Source: Cytobacillus sp. FSL H8-0458
GTDB taxonomy: Bacteria; Bacillota; Bacilli; Bacillales; Cytobacillaceae
Direction of reading: 5' to 3'
NCBI RefSeq assembly: GCF_038002165.1
Contig: NZ_JBBOBR010000001.1
Coordinates: 3,872,001-3,936,000 of the forward strand
DNA: 64,000 nt
Shown: positions 34,160-41,955 of the stretch, one piece after another
Layout: every line of letters starts with the position of its first letter
Position numbering within the stretch: the stretch's first letter is position 1
Program-made: the position numbers and the translations under genes
Notes under the pieces: model-generated
Told to the model about the DNA's origin: nothing
The model's database searches: none
Seen by the model: the letters and a program-made list of their open reading frames with translations, nothing else

Positions 34160-35369
34160 ATGCTTATGAAAGGACATTTTTACAGAAGAGGATGTAAGTG
34201 CAAAAAGAAAAAATGCACTTGTGGTTCCAAATGGGCTTTCACTGTTGATATTGGATTAGATCCAGTTACCGGTAATCGAAAGCAAAAAGTTAAAAGCGGC
34301 TTTAATACGAAGCAGGAAGCCGAAGAAGCGGCTGCCCCACATTAATTCACGAATTAAATCAAGGAACATACTTAGAGGAAACAGACAAAACGTTTAGTGA
34401 CTTTGCAATTGAGTGGCTTCCCCTCTACAGTGATTCAAAAGTTGTAAAGCCTGGAACGATTCGTGTACGCCTCCATGAGATCGGTAAGTTGTTGCCCTAC
34501 TTTGCCAAATTAAAGTTGAGAGATATTACCAGAAAGACATATCAGGATGCTCTTAACGATTTAAAGGATCAGGGTTATTCTGATAGTACCAGAGATGGGA
34601 TACATCGAACGGGGAGGATGATTTTTCGAAAAGCTTTGGAACTAGAGCTAATCAAGAAGGACCCGACTGAATTCGCTTATGTGAAAAAGGATAGGAAAAC
34701 GATAGAGCAGTTAGAAGAAGAAGTTCCTAAGTATCTTGAAAAAGAAGAGCTTGCCTTGCTTTTAGAAACAGCTAAAACCAATGGCCTAGAGCATGATTAC
34801 TTAATTTTTATGATTTTAGCCTATACAGGAATTAGGGTTGGGGAATTAGTGGCTCTTAAGTGGAAGGATGTAGATTTTAAAAATCACACAATTAGCATTA
34901 CTAAAACATATTACAATCCTAATAATAATGCTCAAGAATACCAGCTAGTCACACCAAAGACAAGAAAATCGAAACGGAAAATTATTGTAGATGAAGAAGT
35001 GATTCATCAATTGGCCGTTCCATTTTGGCAAAAATAAAATCATTGTTATAGTAGGCATCTCCATGTCGCTCAATGGCTTTCTCTTGCACTTTTTTATGTT
35101 ATGGCTATCCAATTGTGATTAAAACCGTTCAAAACAGAATGGCAAGGCTACTCAGAATGTCAGGACTAAATCCTGATTTAAAACCTCATTCCTTACGCCA
35201 TACCCATACCTCTCTTCTTGCGGAGGCTGGAGTCTCACTCGAACAAATCATGGAACGTCTTGGCCATACGGATGATCAAATAACCAAAAATGTATATCTC
35301 CACATAACACAAGAAATGAAAAAAGAAGCTTCCCAAAAGTTCAGCGAACTCATGAGAAGCCTCCGTTAA
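34160..35369 (+). pseudogene. Tyrosine integrase, broken by two frame disruptions
   Basis: The pieces read in order as a full integrase. Piece one is an N-terminal arm-binding domain (WAFTVDIGLDPVTGNRKQK). Piece two, after a frameshift in a C-run at about 34330, is a core-binding and catalytic domain with Arg in YTGIRVGELVALKW. After a second, degenerate break at 35010-35090 comes the end with HSLRHTHTS, LGHTD and NVYLHIT. All catalytic boxes exist but not in one frame. It closely resembles the integrase at 50992. The island it once mobilised is therefore probably fixed. Confidence 0.9.
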
Positions 35370-35377
35370 TATCCTCA

Positions 35378-35410
35378 ATGTTAGCAAAATGTTAGCAAAA
35401 TGTTAGCAAA
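35378..35410 (+). repeat. Three perfect tandem 11-bp repeats
   Basis: ATGTTAGCAAA is repeated three times without gap, between the broken integrase and its groEL-derived attachment scar. A single degenerate copy (ATGTTAGCATT) lies at the same place in the left-most scar. Likely integrase arm-type sites. Confidence 0.85.
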
Positions 35411-35463
35411 CCACTCTCACCTTACCAACAAACCCAGTCATATCAAGGGTTGTAGGCACTTAT

Positions 35464-35482
35464 TACATCATGCCGCCCATTC
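35464..35482. repeat. Left attachment core (attL) of the right-hand element
   Basis: TACATCATGCCGCCCATTC is identical to 52274-52292, which is the 3' end of groEL with its last codons. The 19-bp direct repeat bounds about 16.8 kb. After it the sequence leaves groEL similarity at once. Confidence 0.88.
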
Positions 35483-35528
35483 ATTTGGACATATAATAGG
35501 AAGAAACAAGGTAAAAATCCCCCCTATA

Positions 35529-35603
35529 ATATCAAGGTTTTGACTGTTTTCTACAAATAATTTTAAACTTTATCGAAATAACACGAGGACAAACAGGAGG
35601 ACA
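35529..35603. repeat. Left-end integrase arm sites and 13-bp inverted end repeat
   Basis: ATATCAAGGTTTT (35529-35541) is the exact inverse of AAAACCTTGATAT at 52239-52251. GAGGACA occurs at 35585 and 35597, with the same 12-bp phase as the pair at 52200 and 52212. Both repeat classes lie just inside the att cores, as expected for integrase binding. Confidence 0.75.
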
Positions 35604-35608
35604 AAAAT

Positions 35609-35639
35609 AAAAAAACCCTCTCAAATGAGAAAGGGTTTT
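35609..35639 (-). terminator. Terminator of the XRE–ImmA/IrrE–PIN operon
   Basis: AAACCCTTTCTC and GAGAGGGTTT (minus strand) form a stem followed by TTTTTTTATT. Confidence 0.8.
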
Positions 35640-35646
35640 ATTAGTG

Positions 35647-36228
35647 TTAGAATTTAGAGCTAAACATAAACTTATCTTCCATTTCAGGAACAGCATCTTC
35701 GAAAGAATTAAATCGTCTAGGAAAGAAACCGCCTTTTTCTTTCATCTCAAGAAAGAGAGTATTGCAATTGCTAATATCTAAAAAACCGTATTGAGCATAA
35801 GCAAAATAAAGTATAGCTAATGTCCCAGCAGTCTGGACACCATAATCAGTTGCTCTCTTTTTTGGACCATTATCATCTGTGAAGAGCACACAATTGTTAT
35901 AGTGCGCATAGACCAAAGATGCCGCTTCTCCATCTCCTAATTTCGCTTTTGGTGAAGGTACTTCTTGAAACTTCTTTGAGAGCATATGATAATCTCTTAA
36001 AGCTTGTCTTCCTTTTAGTGTATCAACTTTCAACCATCCTTCATCAATTGCTTTTGTTATGTCTGGTTCAATATCGGGTTTAACTACAGCTTCTTTCTTA
36101 ACCGATAATGTAATTATCGGTATCCCCTTTAAAGTTTTTTTTATTAAATGAAATGATTCTGTTTTTGAAAAATTGGATAAAACAGTATTGTCGATAACTG
36201 CTGCACCGCTAATAAATTTCTCAATCAT
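35647..36228 (-). CDS. PIN-domain (VapC-like) putative nuclease
   Basis: 193 residues with PIN acidic positions: Asp in VIDNTVLSNF, Asp/Glu in KLGDGEAASLVYA and Asp-Asp in VLFTDDNGPKKRA. PIN domains are metal-dependent RNases, often toxins. The start overlaps the stop of the ImmA/IrrE gene (ATGA), so the two are coupled. It could be the effector of a three-gene switch with the XRE regulator. Confidence 0.75.
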   Translation of the reverse strand: MIEKFISGAAVIDNTVLSNFSKTESFHLIKKTLKGIPIITLSVKKEAVVKPDIEPDITKAIDEGWLKVDTLKGRQALRDYHMLSKKFQEVPSPKAKLGDGEAASLVYAHYNNCVLFTDDNGPKKRATDYGVQTAGTLAILYFAYAQYGFLDISNCNTLFLEMKEKGGFFPRRFNSFEDAVPEMEDKFMFSSKF

Positions 36229-37046
36229 AAGTCATCCCACCCCACTTCTTCGGGATAACTATCATCAGCAAATTTAACTAAATAATCAAGATTTAACTGT
36301 AGTTCTTCTTCAAGTGGTTTAATATAGTAATCTATTAAAACAGACCGACTTATATTTGCCTTATGATAAACATTTATTAATAACCTAAAATACGACTCAG
36401 AGATATATGAGTCATCAGGGGTACTAAAAGCTGAAGGATCAAGTCCTTCCTCTAGACAGAACTTTTTTAACCCTAATTTCCCTCGGCTACTTTGTTTTTT
36501 ATATTTTTCAAAATCTTCATTTGGAATTTTCCCTAATACATAAAGTCTTAATGCCATTGCTATAAAGGTCACTCGGTATTTGATACTGAGTAAAATGATC
36601 TCTCTCTTACCTATAAACTTAAATTCTTCACATTCATTAATAATGTCTTCCTCTGGCATTAAAAAGTGAGCTGCGAACATATCTGCAAGTATCTCTTTTT
36701 TGTCCCTTTTATAATAATGCTCAGGTAAACATACATCAAAAAGTTCAGTTTCATCAAAGAGTACATGAGACAATTCATGAATTGCAGTAAAATTCTGTTG
36801 GCCCAAAACTCTTTTTTTGTGAACTAAAACAAGTTTATTTGCATCTTTCTTTATGTACATTCCAGTTGCTGAAGTTCTACCTAAATCTAATGTAATTACA
36901 AAACAACCTTCTGCTTCTAAAAAATCAAAAACGGGCACATTTACAGGCCCGCTCCTAAGACCATATTTATTTCTTGTTTTAATAGCCCTACTCTTAGCTA
37001 ATCTATATAAATCATTATTTTTATACATATTTGAAAGGATGTCCAA
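36225..37046 (-). CDS. ImmA/IrrE-type metallopeptidase
   Basis: 273 residues. The zinc motif HELSH (about residues 88-92) follows LGQQNFTAI, and the third ligand region is ILADMFAAHFLMP. ImmA/IrrE enzymes cleave partner XRE repressors; the best known case is ImmA cutting ImmR in ICEBs1. Here the likely target is the XRE protein encoded just upstream (37064-37402). The C-terminal 110 residues are helical and specific to this subgroup. Confidence 0.88.
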   Translation of the reverse strand: MDILSNMYKNNDLYRLAKSRAIKTRNKYGLRSGPVNVPVFDFLEAEGCFVITLDLGRTSATGMYIKKDANKLVLVHKKRVLGQQNFTAIHELSHVLFDETELFDVCLPEHYYKRDKKEILADMFAAHFLMPEEDIINECEEFKFIGKREIILLSIKYRVTFIAMALRLYVLGKIPNEDFEKYKKQSSRGKLGLKKFCLEEGLDPSAFSTPDDSYISESYFRLLINVYHKANISRSVLIDYYIKPLEEELQLNLDYLVKFADDSYPEEVGWDDL

Positions 37047-37063
37047 GAGAAAACCACCTACTA

Positions 37064-37402
37064 TCAGTCAATACTGTTTAGATACTTTAATTCATCAATT
37101 TTGTTAATGAAATCAATCCCAAATTGAAATGCTTTTTCAATATCAACATCTTTATTACCATTGATTCTAAATCTAGTCTCTAAATTAGTATCATCGATGG
37201 TTGGTTCCATTCCAAGTAAAATAATTGGAGAAATATTTAAAGCCTCGGCAAGTGCTTCTAATTGATCTTCATTTACTTCTTCTTGCCCACTTTCAAGTTT
37301 TATTAGTTCAGGCAGGGGCAGATCACTGATTTTTGATAATTCATTTAAGGATAATCCATTCTTTTCTCTTTCATTAATTAGTTCATCCCATACATTAAAC
37401 AT
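37064..37402 (-). CDS. XRE-family regulator preceding ImmA/IrrE
   Basis: 112 residues. The N-terminal helix-turn-helix spans about 5-60 (SLNELSKISDLPLPELIKLE). The C-terminal extension is short and acidic, suited to dimerisation or cleavage. It lies 17 nt before the peptidase gene, the classical repressor–antirepressor order. Confidence 0.83.
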   Translation of the reverse strand: MFNVWDELINEREKNGLSLNELSKISDLPLPELIKLESGQEEVNEDQLEALAEALNISPIILLGMEPTIDDTNLETRFRINGNKDVDIEKAFQFGIDFINKIDELKYLNSID

Positions 37403-37570
37403 AGTTAACCACCCCTATCCTTTTTATTATTTCAACCTTAACTCATTAAATTCTTTATTGTTTATTTGTCAAAATTTCCGAGAAAACATTATAGTATATT
37501 ATTTACCATCATTTCAACTTTATTATACATTTTTTTGGTCGTATTTAACAATATTTATTGAAAAATGTTT

Positions 37571-37993
37571 TTATGTGTTCATTTTAAGTTTTTCATTTTC
37601 GATTTTGGCCAATACACCTTTCAAATCTTTTGTGATCCTACTCCCCGAAAACCTAAATACTCTCCATCCGTTAGCCCGAAGATAAGCGTTCTTACGTCTA
37701 TCCCGAGCTTTTTGTTGTGGGTTAGAGTGATAAGCCTTACCGTCACATTCAATTGCAATGCGGTAAGCTGGCAGTGCTATGTCGATACGATATCTACCAC
37801 AAGGCACCTGAGTTCTTATATATTCTCCTTTGAATTTCAAAGCATCATATAGCCTTCTTTCAATCGGCGACTCACATTTTAACCGTTCATGATCAACAAA
37901 GACCCCCGGCGCGCCCTTAGTTCTTTTCTTATCCATAAGATAGAAAACTACAGCTGCTGCCACAATTCCAAAAAAGAAAACATATTCGAACAT
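37571..37993 (-). CDS. Membrane-anchored DUF559/Vsr-like endonuclease
   Basis: 140 residues. One transmembrane helix at residues 3-20 (EYVFFFGIVAAAVVFYLM) precedes a DUF559 PD-(D/E)xK nuclease domain: SPIERRLYDAL, YRIDIALP, IAIECDGKAYHSN and the C-terminal ANGWRVFRFSGSRI. A nuclease at the inner face of the membrane could act on incoming DNA. It is translated after the XRE gene at 38000, only 6 nt apart. Confidence 0.78.
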   Translation of the reverse strand: MFEYVFFFGIVAAAVVFYLMDKKRTKGAPGVFVDHERLKCESPIERRLYDALKFKGEYIRTQVPCGRYRIDIALPAYRIAIECDGKAYHSNPQQKARDRRKNAYLRANGWRVFRFSGSRITKDLKGVLAKIENEKLKMNT

Positions 37994-37999
37994 TGATCT

Positions 38000-38227
38000 T
38001 TACATGCTCCAGAAATCATCATAATCCACATTCTTGCCCGTTAATTCCCTCAAAGCCTTAATGATCTTCTTAGCATTCTTCATAGATGGCTCGAATGCAT
38101 CTCCCTGGCAGATCCTGCTGATCGTCGCCTTATTAACTTTACTTTTCTCAACCAACTGCTGCTGCGTTATCTCGTTTTTATCTAAAAACCTTCCAAACTT
38201 GCTTCTGGGCTTCCCAAGTCCGAACAT
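38000..38227 (-). CDS. Small XRE helix-turn-helix regulator
   Basis: 75 residues, essentially one HTH domain (GRFLDKNEITQQQLVEKSKV, then NKATISRICQGD). It is divergent from the FtsK operon; the iteron-like repeats lie between them, so it may bind these to control both directions. Confidence 0.82.
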   Translation of the reverse strand: MFGLGKPRSKFGRFLDKNEITQQQLVEKSKVNKATISRICQGDAFEPSMKNAKKIIKALRELTGKNVDYDDFWSM

Positions 38228-38592
38228 ATTTCTCGACCTCCATATAATTTATATCTTCAGCTTGGTCAAAAATTACTTTTTCTAAACTTTACGAAAAAGA
38301 GAAACTTGGACAACCAGTGCAGCATAGGCTTTATCAAGGTAGCTACCAAAGTAGTAAATAGAAATTAACCATGGTTTCAACCAAAGTATTTACCAAAGTA
38401 TCACTATCAAAGTAATATCGTCAGAATTGACGAAAACTCAACAAATAAAAATCTGTTTAAAGGGAGCGAGTGAACGGAGTGAATGGAAAGCGACCTAATG
38501 CCCATTCCAGAAAATTTTATACATGACTTTTGAACATTTTTGTAAAAAAAGTTAGACGTTTTCGTTCAACCTAAAATAAAGGAGGACTTCTT
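38228..38592. other. Divergent control region with iterons
   Basis: 365 bp without a gene. It holds five iteron-like repeats (listed separately), a tandem GAGCGAGTGAACGGAGTGAA motif at about 38464-38483 and the ribosome binding site GGAGG of the small membrane gene. It may include a replication origin or operator array. Confidence 0.6.
38333..38414 (+). repeat. Iteron-like repeats ACCAAAGTA
   Basis: ATCAAGGTA at 38333, ACCAAAGTA at 38345, 38380 and 38392, ATCAAAGTA at 38406. Steps of 12, 35, 12 and 14 bp suggest two phased groups. All are in the same orientation. Confidence 0.75.
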
Positions 38593-38781
38593 ATGTTATT
38601 TTCACCAATGATTATCTTGGCAGGTGGTGCCACTATCGCCCTGGCTGTATTAGACAGGACATTAAGTGACCTTGGCTTTCATGGGCTTAATACAGCTTTA
38701 AAGATCATCATTCCATTGGCCGGCTTTGCAGCTGGAATCTATTTTATCGAAACTAATTCATTAATCCGGTGGATTTTATGA
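38593..38781 (+). CDS. Small membrane protein upstream of the FtsK-like gene
   Basis: 62 residues with two hydrophobic helices (MLFSPMIILAGGATIALAVL and IIIPLAGFAAGIYFI). AAGGAGGA lies upstream. Its stop codon overlaps the start of the FtsK-like gene (ATGA), so it may act as membrane partner for that ATPase, which itself lacks transmembrane segments. Confidence 0.65.
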   Translation: MLFSPMIILAGGATIALAVLDRTLSDLGFHGLNTALKIIIPLAGFAAGIYFIETNSLIRWIL

Positions 38782-39932
38782 GCATGTGGGAGAAATTAAA
38801 GGTCCGCAGAAAGATGGTTAAAGCCTTCAAGTCTGGCCAGTTATATTTAGGCGATTTAGAACGTCCCATTTTCCCTAAGATTCATGGGGTTGTAATTGGG
38901 AAAACCACAACTGTAACCTTCACCCTACCCAATGGGTTAGACCCTAAGTTATTAAAGAAAAACTTCTATGTATTTCAACAAGAATTCGGGAAGAAAGCAC
39001 AACTAGATGGAAAGATAAAAAAATTCACCCTAATAATTAATGATAAGTCCCAAAAAGAGATCCTCACCTACAATTTCGAACACTTGAAAGAAATCATCCA
39101 AAAAGAAAACTATACCCTTCCTATAATTTGTGGCCAGGACAGAAACAAAAAACTTCATATATATGATGCAAAAAACAATCCAAACCTTTTAATATTCGGT
39201 CAGCCTGGCAGTGGAAAGAGCTCAATATTACATGTTATTCTGTCCACATTGATTCAATACTTCCCTCCAGAAGAACTGCAGCTGGTATTAGCCGACTTTA
39301 AAATGAGTGAATTCGGAGTTTATGAAGGTGTAGAGCATGTAAGAGGCGTTTGCTACACTACCAAGGATTTAAAACCCCAGCTGGCCTATTTGGCGAACGA
39401 ACTTACACTCAGAGGGCAATTGTTAAAGAAATATCGAGTCCGGCATATGAGCAAGGTTCCTAAGAATGAAAGACGACCTGCAATTGTATTCGCCCTGGAT
39501 GAGTTTGTCATGATCCGGGATAAGGAGATCATGGCCGAGATCCTTCAAATTGCTTCCTTGGGTAGAGCGTATGCCATTTACGTAATTCTTTCTATGCAGC
39601 GTCCTTCCCATAAGATTCTTGATTCTGATATTCGAGGTGTGATATCCGTTCGGATGGGGTTCCGAACTGTTGATTTAAGGAATGCCTTAATGGGGGAAAC
39701 ACCAGGCAGTGAAAAAATAAACAAAGATTCCCCGGGAACCTTCCTGTTGAATTTGGATGAATTAAGAGAACTGCAGGCGCCATATTTAAACGAGGATGAA
39801 GTCGAAAAGATATTGGAACCCTACAAGTCCATTAGAGGTGGAAATGCTAAAGAAACCCCTTCTATGCACTTTGAAAAGGAGTTAGAAACAACGGAAATCC
39901 AAGAGAATATTTTCGGGGTTTTAGACGAATGA
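38778..39932 (+). CDS. FtsK/SpoIIIE-type DNA translocase ATPase
   Basis: 384 residues from the ATG at 38778. Walker A is in FGQPGSGKSSILHVI (about residue 145), Walker B in AIVFALDEFVMIRD (about 240), followed by ILSMQRPSHKILD. It lacks N-terminal transmembrane helices and the gamma domain of cellular FtsK. Similar genes occur beside replication-relaxation genes in plasmids and phage-like elements of Bacillus. A DNA-moving or coupling role for element maintenance is likely. Confidence 0.85.
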   Translation: MSMWEKLKVRRKMVKAFKSGQLYLGDLERPIFPKIHGVVIGKTTTVTFTLPNGLDPKLLKKNFYVFQQEFGKKAQLDGKIKKFTLIINDKSQKEILTYNFEHLKEIIQKENYTLPIICGQDRNKKLHIYDAKNNPNLLIFGQPGSGKSSILHVILSTLIQYFPPEELQLVLADFKMSEFGVYEGVEHVRGVCYTTKDLKPQLAYLANELTLRGQLLKKYRVRHMSKVPKNERRPAIVFALDEFVMIRDKEIMAEILQIASLGRAYAIYVILSMQRPSHKILDSDIRGVISVRMGFRTVDLRNALMGETPGSEKINKDSPGTFLLNLDELRELQAPYLNEDEVEKILEPYKSIRGGNAKETPSMHFEKELETTEIQENIFGVLDE

Positions 39933-40588
39933 AAAAGCGCGATCTTGCAATTATGAATGACTTGAATCGTTTCCGCTGCATGACAAGGGATGACATTATA
40001 GAATTACACTTCAAAGGACTTAAACAGCCTGTGACATGCTGTAATACGGTTCTGAAGAGGTTGCGAAGGGATGGGTATATAGAGGTTAGTAAAGAACGGC
40101 ATCCTTATATATACTTCCCGTCTCCAGCCGGCATTAAAAAGGACTCCACCAAGATACCTCATTTCCTTAAGATCGTTGAGTTTTACAGACAGACAAATAT
40201 GTACCACTGCCCAAAGACCTTCATTGTAGAACCTAAGTATGGTAAAGGTTATATGGAGCCAGATGCCTTTATGATCTGGAAGGGTGGGCCATTCTTTGTC
40301 GAGATTCAGCGATCTGTCTATTCCGAAAAGGTTATGAATGAGAAGGTACAACGATATGAATCGTATTTCATAAGCAACGAATGGCAGCAGGAACCCTGGC
40401 AACCCAATAATAAAAAAGTTTTCCCTGCTGTCATCATGATTACAGATACCAGGTATAAAATTGAAAGTTCAAATGTAAAGTTCATTCAGGTGAATAACAT
40501 TAAGCAGCTGATTGATGCTGATCAACCTCTGAAGCCTATGAACCATGAAATTGCTTGTTCAGGATTAAAGTTATTATTAAATAATTAA
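39929..40588 (+). CDS. Replication-relaxation family protein
   Basis: 219 residues. The N-terminal winged helix (RDLAIMNDLNRFRCMTRDDI) and the central block MEPDAFMIWKGGPFFVEIQR (restriction-endonuclease-like DxE pattern) are typical. The start overlaps the FtsK-like stop by 4 nt. Proteins of this family are linked with plasmid replication and DNA relaxation; a direct biochemical role is not established. Confidence 0.8.
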   Translation: MKKRDLAIMNDLNRFRCMTRDDIIELHFKGLKQPVTCCNTVLKRLRRDGYIEVSKERHPYIYFPSPAGIKKDSTKIPHFLKIVEFYRQTNMYHCPKTFIVEPKYGKGYMEPDAFMIWKGGPFFVEIQRSVYSEKVMNEKVQRYESYFISNEWQQEPWQPNNKKVFPAVIMITDTRYKIESSNVKFIQVNNIKQLIDADQPLKPMNHEIACSGLKLLLNN

Positions 40589-40593
40589 ATGTT

Positions 40594-40616
40594 GCAGGAG
40601 GACACTCCTGCTTTTT
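40594..40616 (+). terminator. Terminator of the FtsK/replication-relaxation operon
   Basis: GCAGGAG–GACA–CTCCTGC perfect stem-loop followed by TTTTTATTTTT. Confidence 0.92.
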
Positions 40617-40677
40617 ATTTTTGAAAATAGGCAAGAAACCTGCGTGTCTTTAATACAATATTAATGCAACAAAAAAA

Positions 40678-40700
40678 GGCCACCTGCGTAAGGAGGTGCC
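40678..40700 (+). promoter_or_regulatory. Hairpin that hides the toxin ribosome binding site
   Basis: GGCCACCT pairs with AGGTGCC (one bulged C) around loop GCGTAAGG. The Shine-Dalgarno AAGGAGGTG lies in the stem and loop. Such occlusion is common in type I toxin mRNAs. Confidence 0.65.
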
Positions 40701-40706
40701 CAAACA

Positions 40707-40805
40707 ATGAATGCAATAGAAATAACAAGACTCTGCTTTGAAATCTTCTTTGGAACTGCCACAATGATTTTTTCATTTGTTGCGCTGTTTTCTAAAAAAG
40801 ATTGA
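40707..40805 (+). CDS. Putative holin-like small toxin (type I toxin candidate)
   Basis: 32 residues: MNAIEITRLCFEIFFGTATM followed by IFSFVALFSKKD. It is a single hydrophobic helix with a short basic tail, the usual build of Bacillus 'putative holin-like toxin' peptides. The strong SD (AAGGAGGTG) is locked in a hairpin (40678-40700). An antisense RNA from the opposite strand would be expected; its promoter could not be located with confidence. Confidence 0.65.
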   Translation: MNAIEITRLCFEIFFGTATMIFSFVALFSKKD

Positions 40806-40818
40806 GAAAAGCATTTTT

Positions 40819-40844
40819 AAGGCCCGGCCAGGGGTCTTTTTTTT
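40819..40844 (+). terminator. Terminator of the small toxin mRNA
   Basis: AAGGCCC and GGGGTCTT form a short stem (with mismatch) followed by TTTTTTTTT. Confidence 0.65.
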
Positions 40845-41063
40845 GCTTTGGAATGTGCCAATTACCATGCCATTAGGTATGCCTATTATCATTCCTTGTC
40901 TAAGCTGAAAATAGTTATACCATGCGCTTCATTGCATCGTTAAATGACGTCTGCAATGTCGTTTACAATGTCGTTTGATACAGTGTATGACAAGAAGAAA
41001 AAAGTAATACAAAATAATTTAATAAAATTTGTTTTAGAAAAAGTTAAAATAATGGTATTAAAT
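40845..41063. other. Gap between the toxin and phage genes
   Basis: About 220 bp of AT-rich sequence. A 64-residue minus-strand frame here overlaps the end of the neighbouring gene and has no ribosome binding site. It contains the near-repeat ATGTCGTTTACAATGTCGTTTGATA at 40957-40981 (two copies of AATGTCGTTT). It may encode the antitoxin RNA. Confidence 0.4.
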
Positions 41064-41399
41064 TTAATTCCACTGCCTATTTGCTTTAGCCTTATTTTTC
41101 TTTGATACTTTTTTAACAATACTATGTAAATCATCTATTGTATCTTTACTTTGTATAATAGCCGTAATATCGTTTGGGATATACTTTTTACCCCCTTCTA
41201 ATCTATGCCCTTCCTCATTTAGCTTTGTTGCTACTTTAGCGACATTGCCAACCAGCGCATATTCTTTAATAATTAGTTTTTCAATGGTATCAGCTTCATA
41301 GTTTTCTACCAGATCAATGAACGACTTTAAGTCTTCAATTTCTTTCTCTTTTTTGGAAATTTCTTGTCTGGCTCTTTCTAAATTCAAAAATGCTTGCAT
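41064..41399 (-). CDS. Hypothetical phage-element protein
   Basis: 111 residues. It begins with a coiled coil (LERARQEISKKEKEIEDLKS) and ends with a basic tail (KKVSKKNKAKANRQWN). The middle KLNEEGHRLEGGKKYIPNDIT resembles a small DNA-binding or recombinase-like helix-turn-helix, as in resolvase tails. Strong ribosome binding site AGGAGGG. Function unknown. Confidence 0.6.
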   Translation of the reverse strand: MQAFLNLERARQEISKKEKEIEDLKSFIDLVENYEADTIEKLIIKEYALVGNVAKVATKLNEEGHRLEGGKKYIPNDITAIIQSKDTIDDLHSIVKKVSKKNKAKANRQWN

Positions 41400-41424
41400 T
41401 TGAAGCCCTCCTGAGTTTAAACGA

Positions 41425-41844
41425 TTATCTTAATAATTTTTGTCCCAGATTATTCTTAAGGTAATCGATTAATGTGTCAAAATAGTCATCTTCCTTGAAC
41501 TTAAAGATGACACTCTCTTCCGGCATCCTTATTTCTATTTTTATAGCATCAGTGTATAAATTACAGATTATTTCTGCTTTCTTCTCAAATTCTTCAGAGA
41601 GTGCAGTCAGTTGATCACTGTAGGATTCCATTTTTGCATGATCAATCTCCCCAACTTCTTTTCCTCTGATTAGGTCGTTAACCTTCTCAGCTATAACATC
41701 AATTTCTTCTGTGTTATCTTTCAAAACTTTCACAGCATATTTTTTCATCGTTGCAGTTTCAAATTCTTTTTCGGTTAGAAAAAGGCCATAATTGGTCAAA
41801 ACTAGATCAATAACGTCAAATTTTTCACTTAAACTTTTTCTCAT
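41425..41844 (-). CDS. Hypothetical phage-element protein
   Basis: 139 residues, acidic and helical with two coiled-coil segments (VLKDNTEEIDVIAEKVNDL, then LTALSEEFEKKAEIICNLY). It starts 112 nt after the stop of the 252-residue gene and behind its terminator, and forms a pair with the next gene. No recognised family. Confidence 0.55.
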   Translation of the reverse strand: MRKSLSEKFDVIDLVLTNYGLFLTEKEFETATMKKYAVKVLKDNTEEIDVIAEKVNDLIRGKEVGEIDHAKMESYSDQLTALSEEFEKKAEIICNLYTDAIKIEIRMPEESVIFKFKEDDYFDTLIDYLKNNLGQKLLR

Positions 41845-41917
41845 ACCTTAATTCCCCCTATCTAAATATTTACATTTCGACAAAGGGAACAATTTTTCCT
41901 TTTCATTTTTGAAATGC

Positions 41918-41942
41918 AAAAAGCACTCCCGAAGGAATGCTT
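41918..41942 (-). terminator. Terminator of the tape-measure operon
   Basis: On the minus strand AAGCATTCC–TTCG–GGAGTGCTT, a 9-bp stem (one G-T) with a UUCG-type tetraloop, followed by TTTTGC. Confidence 0.85.
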
Positions 41943-41955
41943 CAGCGACTAACAG

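Noticed and set aside
35378..35410. CRISPR-like array
   Set aside because: The repeats are 11 bp and have no spacers; they are simple tandem repeats beside an att site. No CRISPR array or cas gene was seen in the window.
40940..41134. 64-residue minus-strand frame near the small toxin
   Set aside because: It overlaps the 3' end of the 41064-41399 gene in another frame, is very AT-biased and lacks a ribosome binding site.
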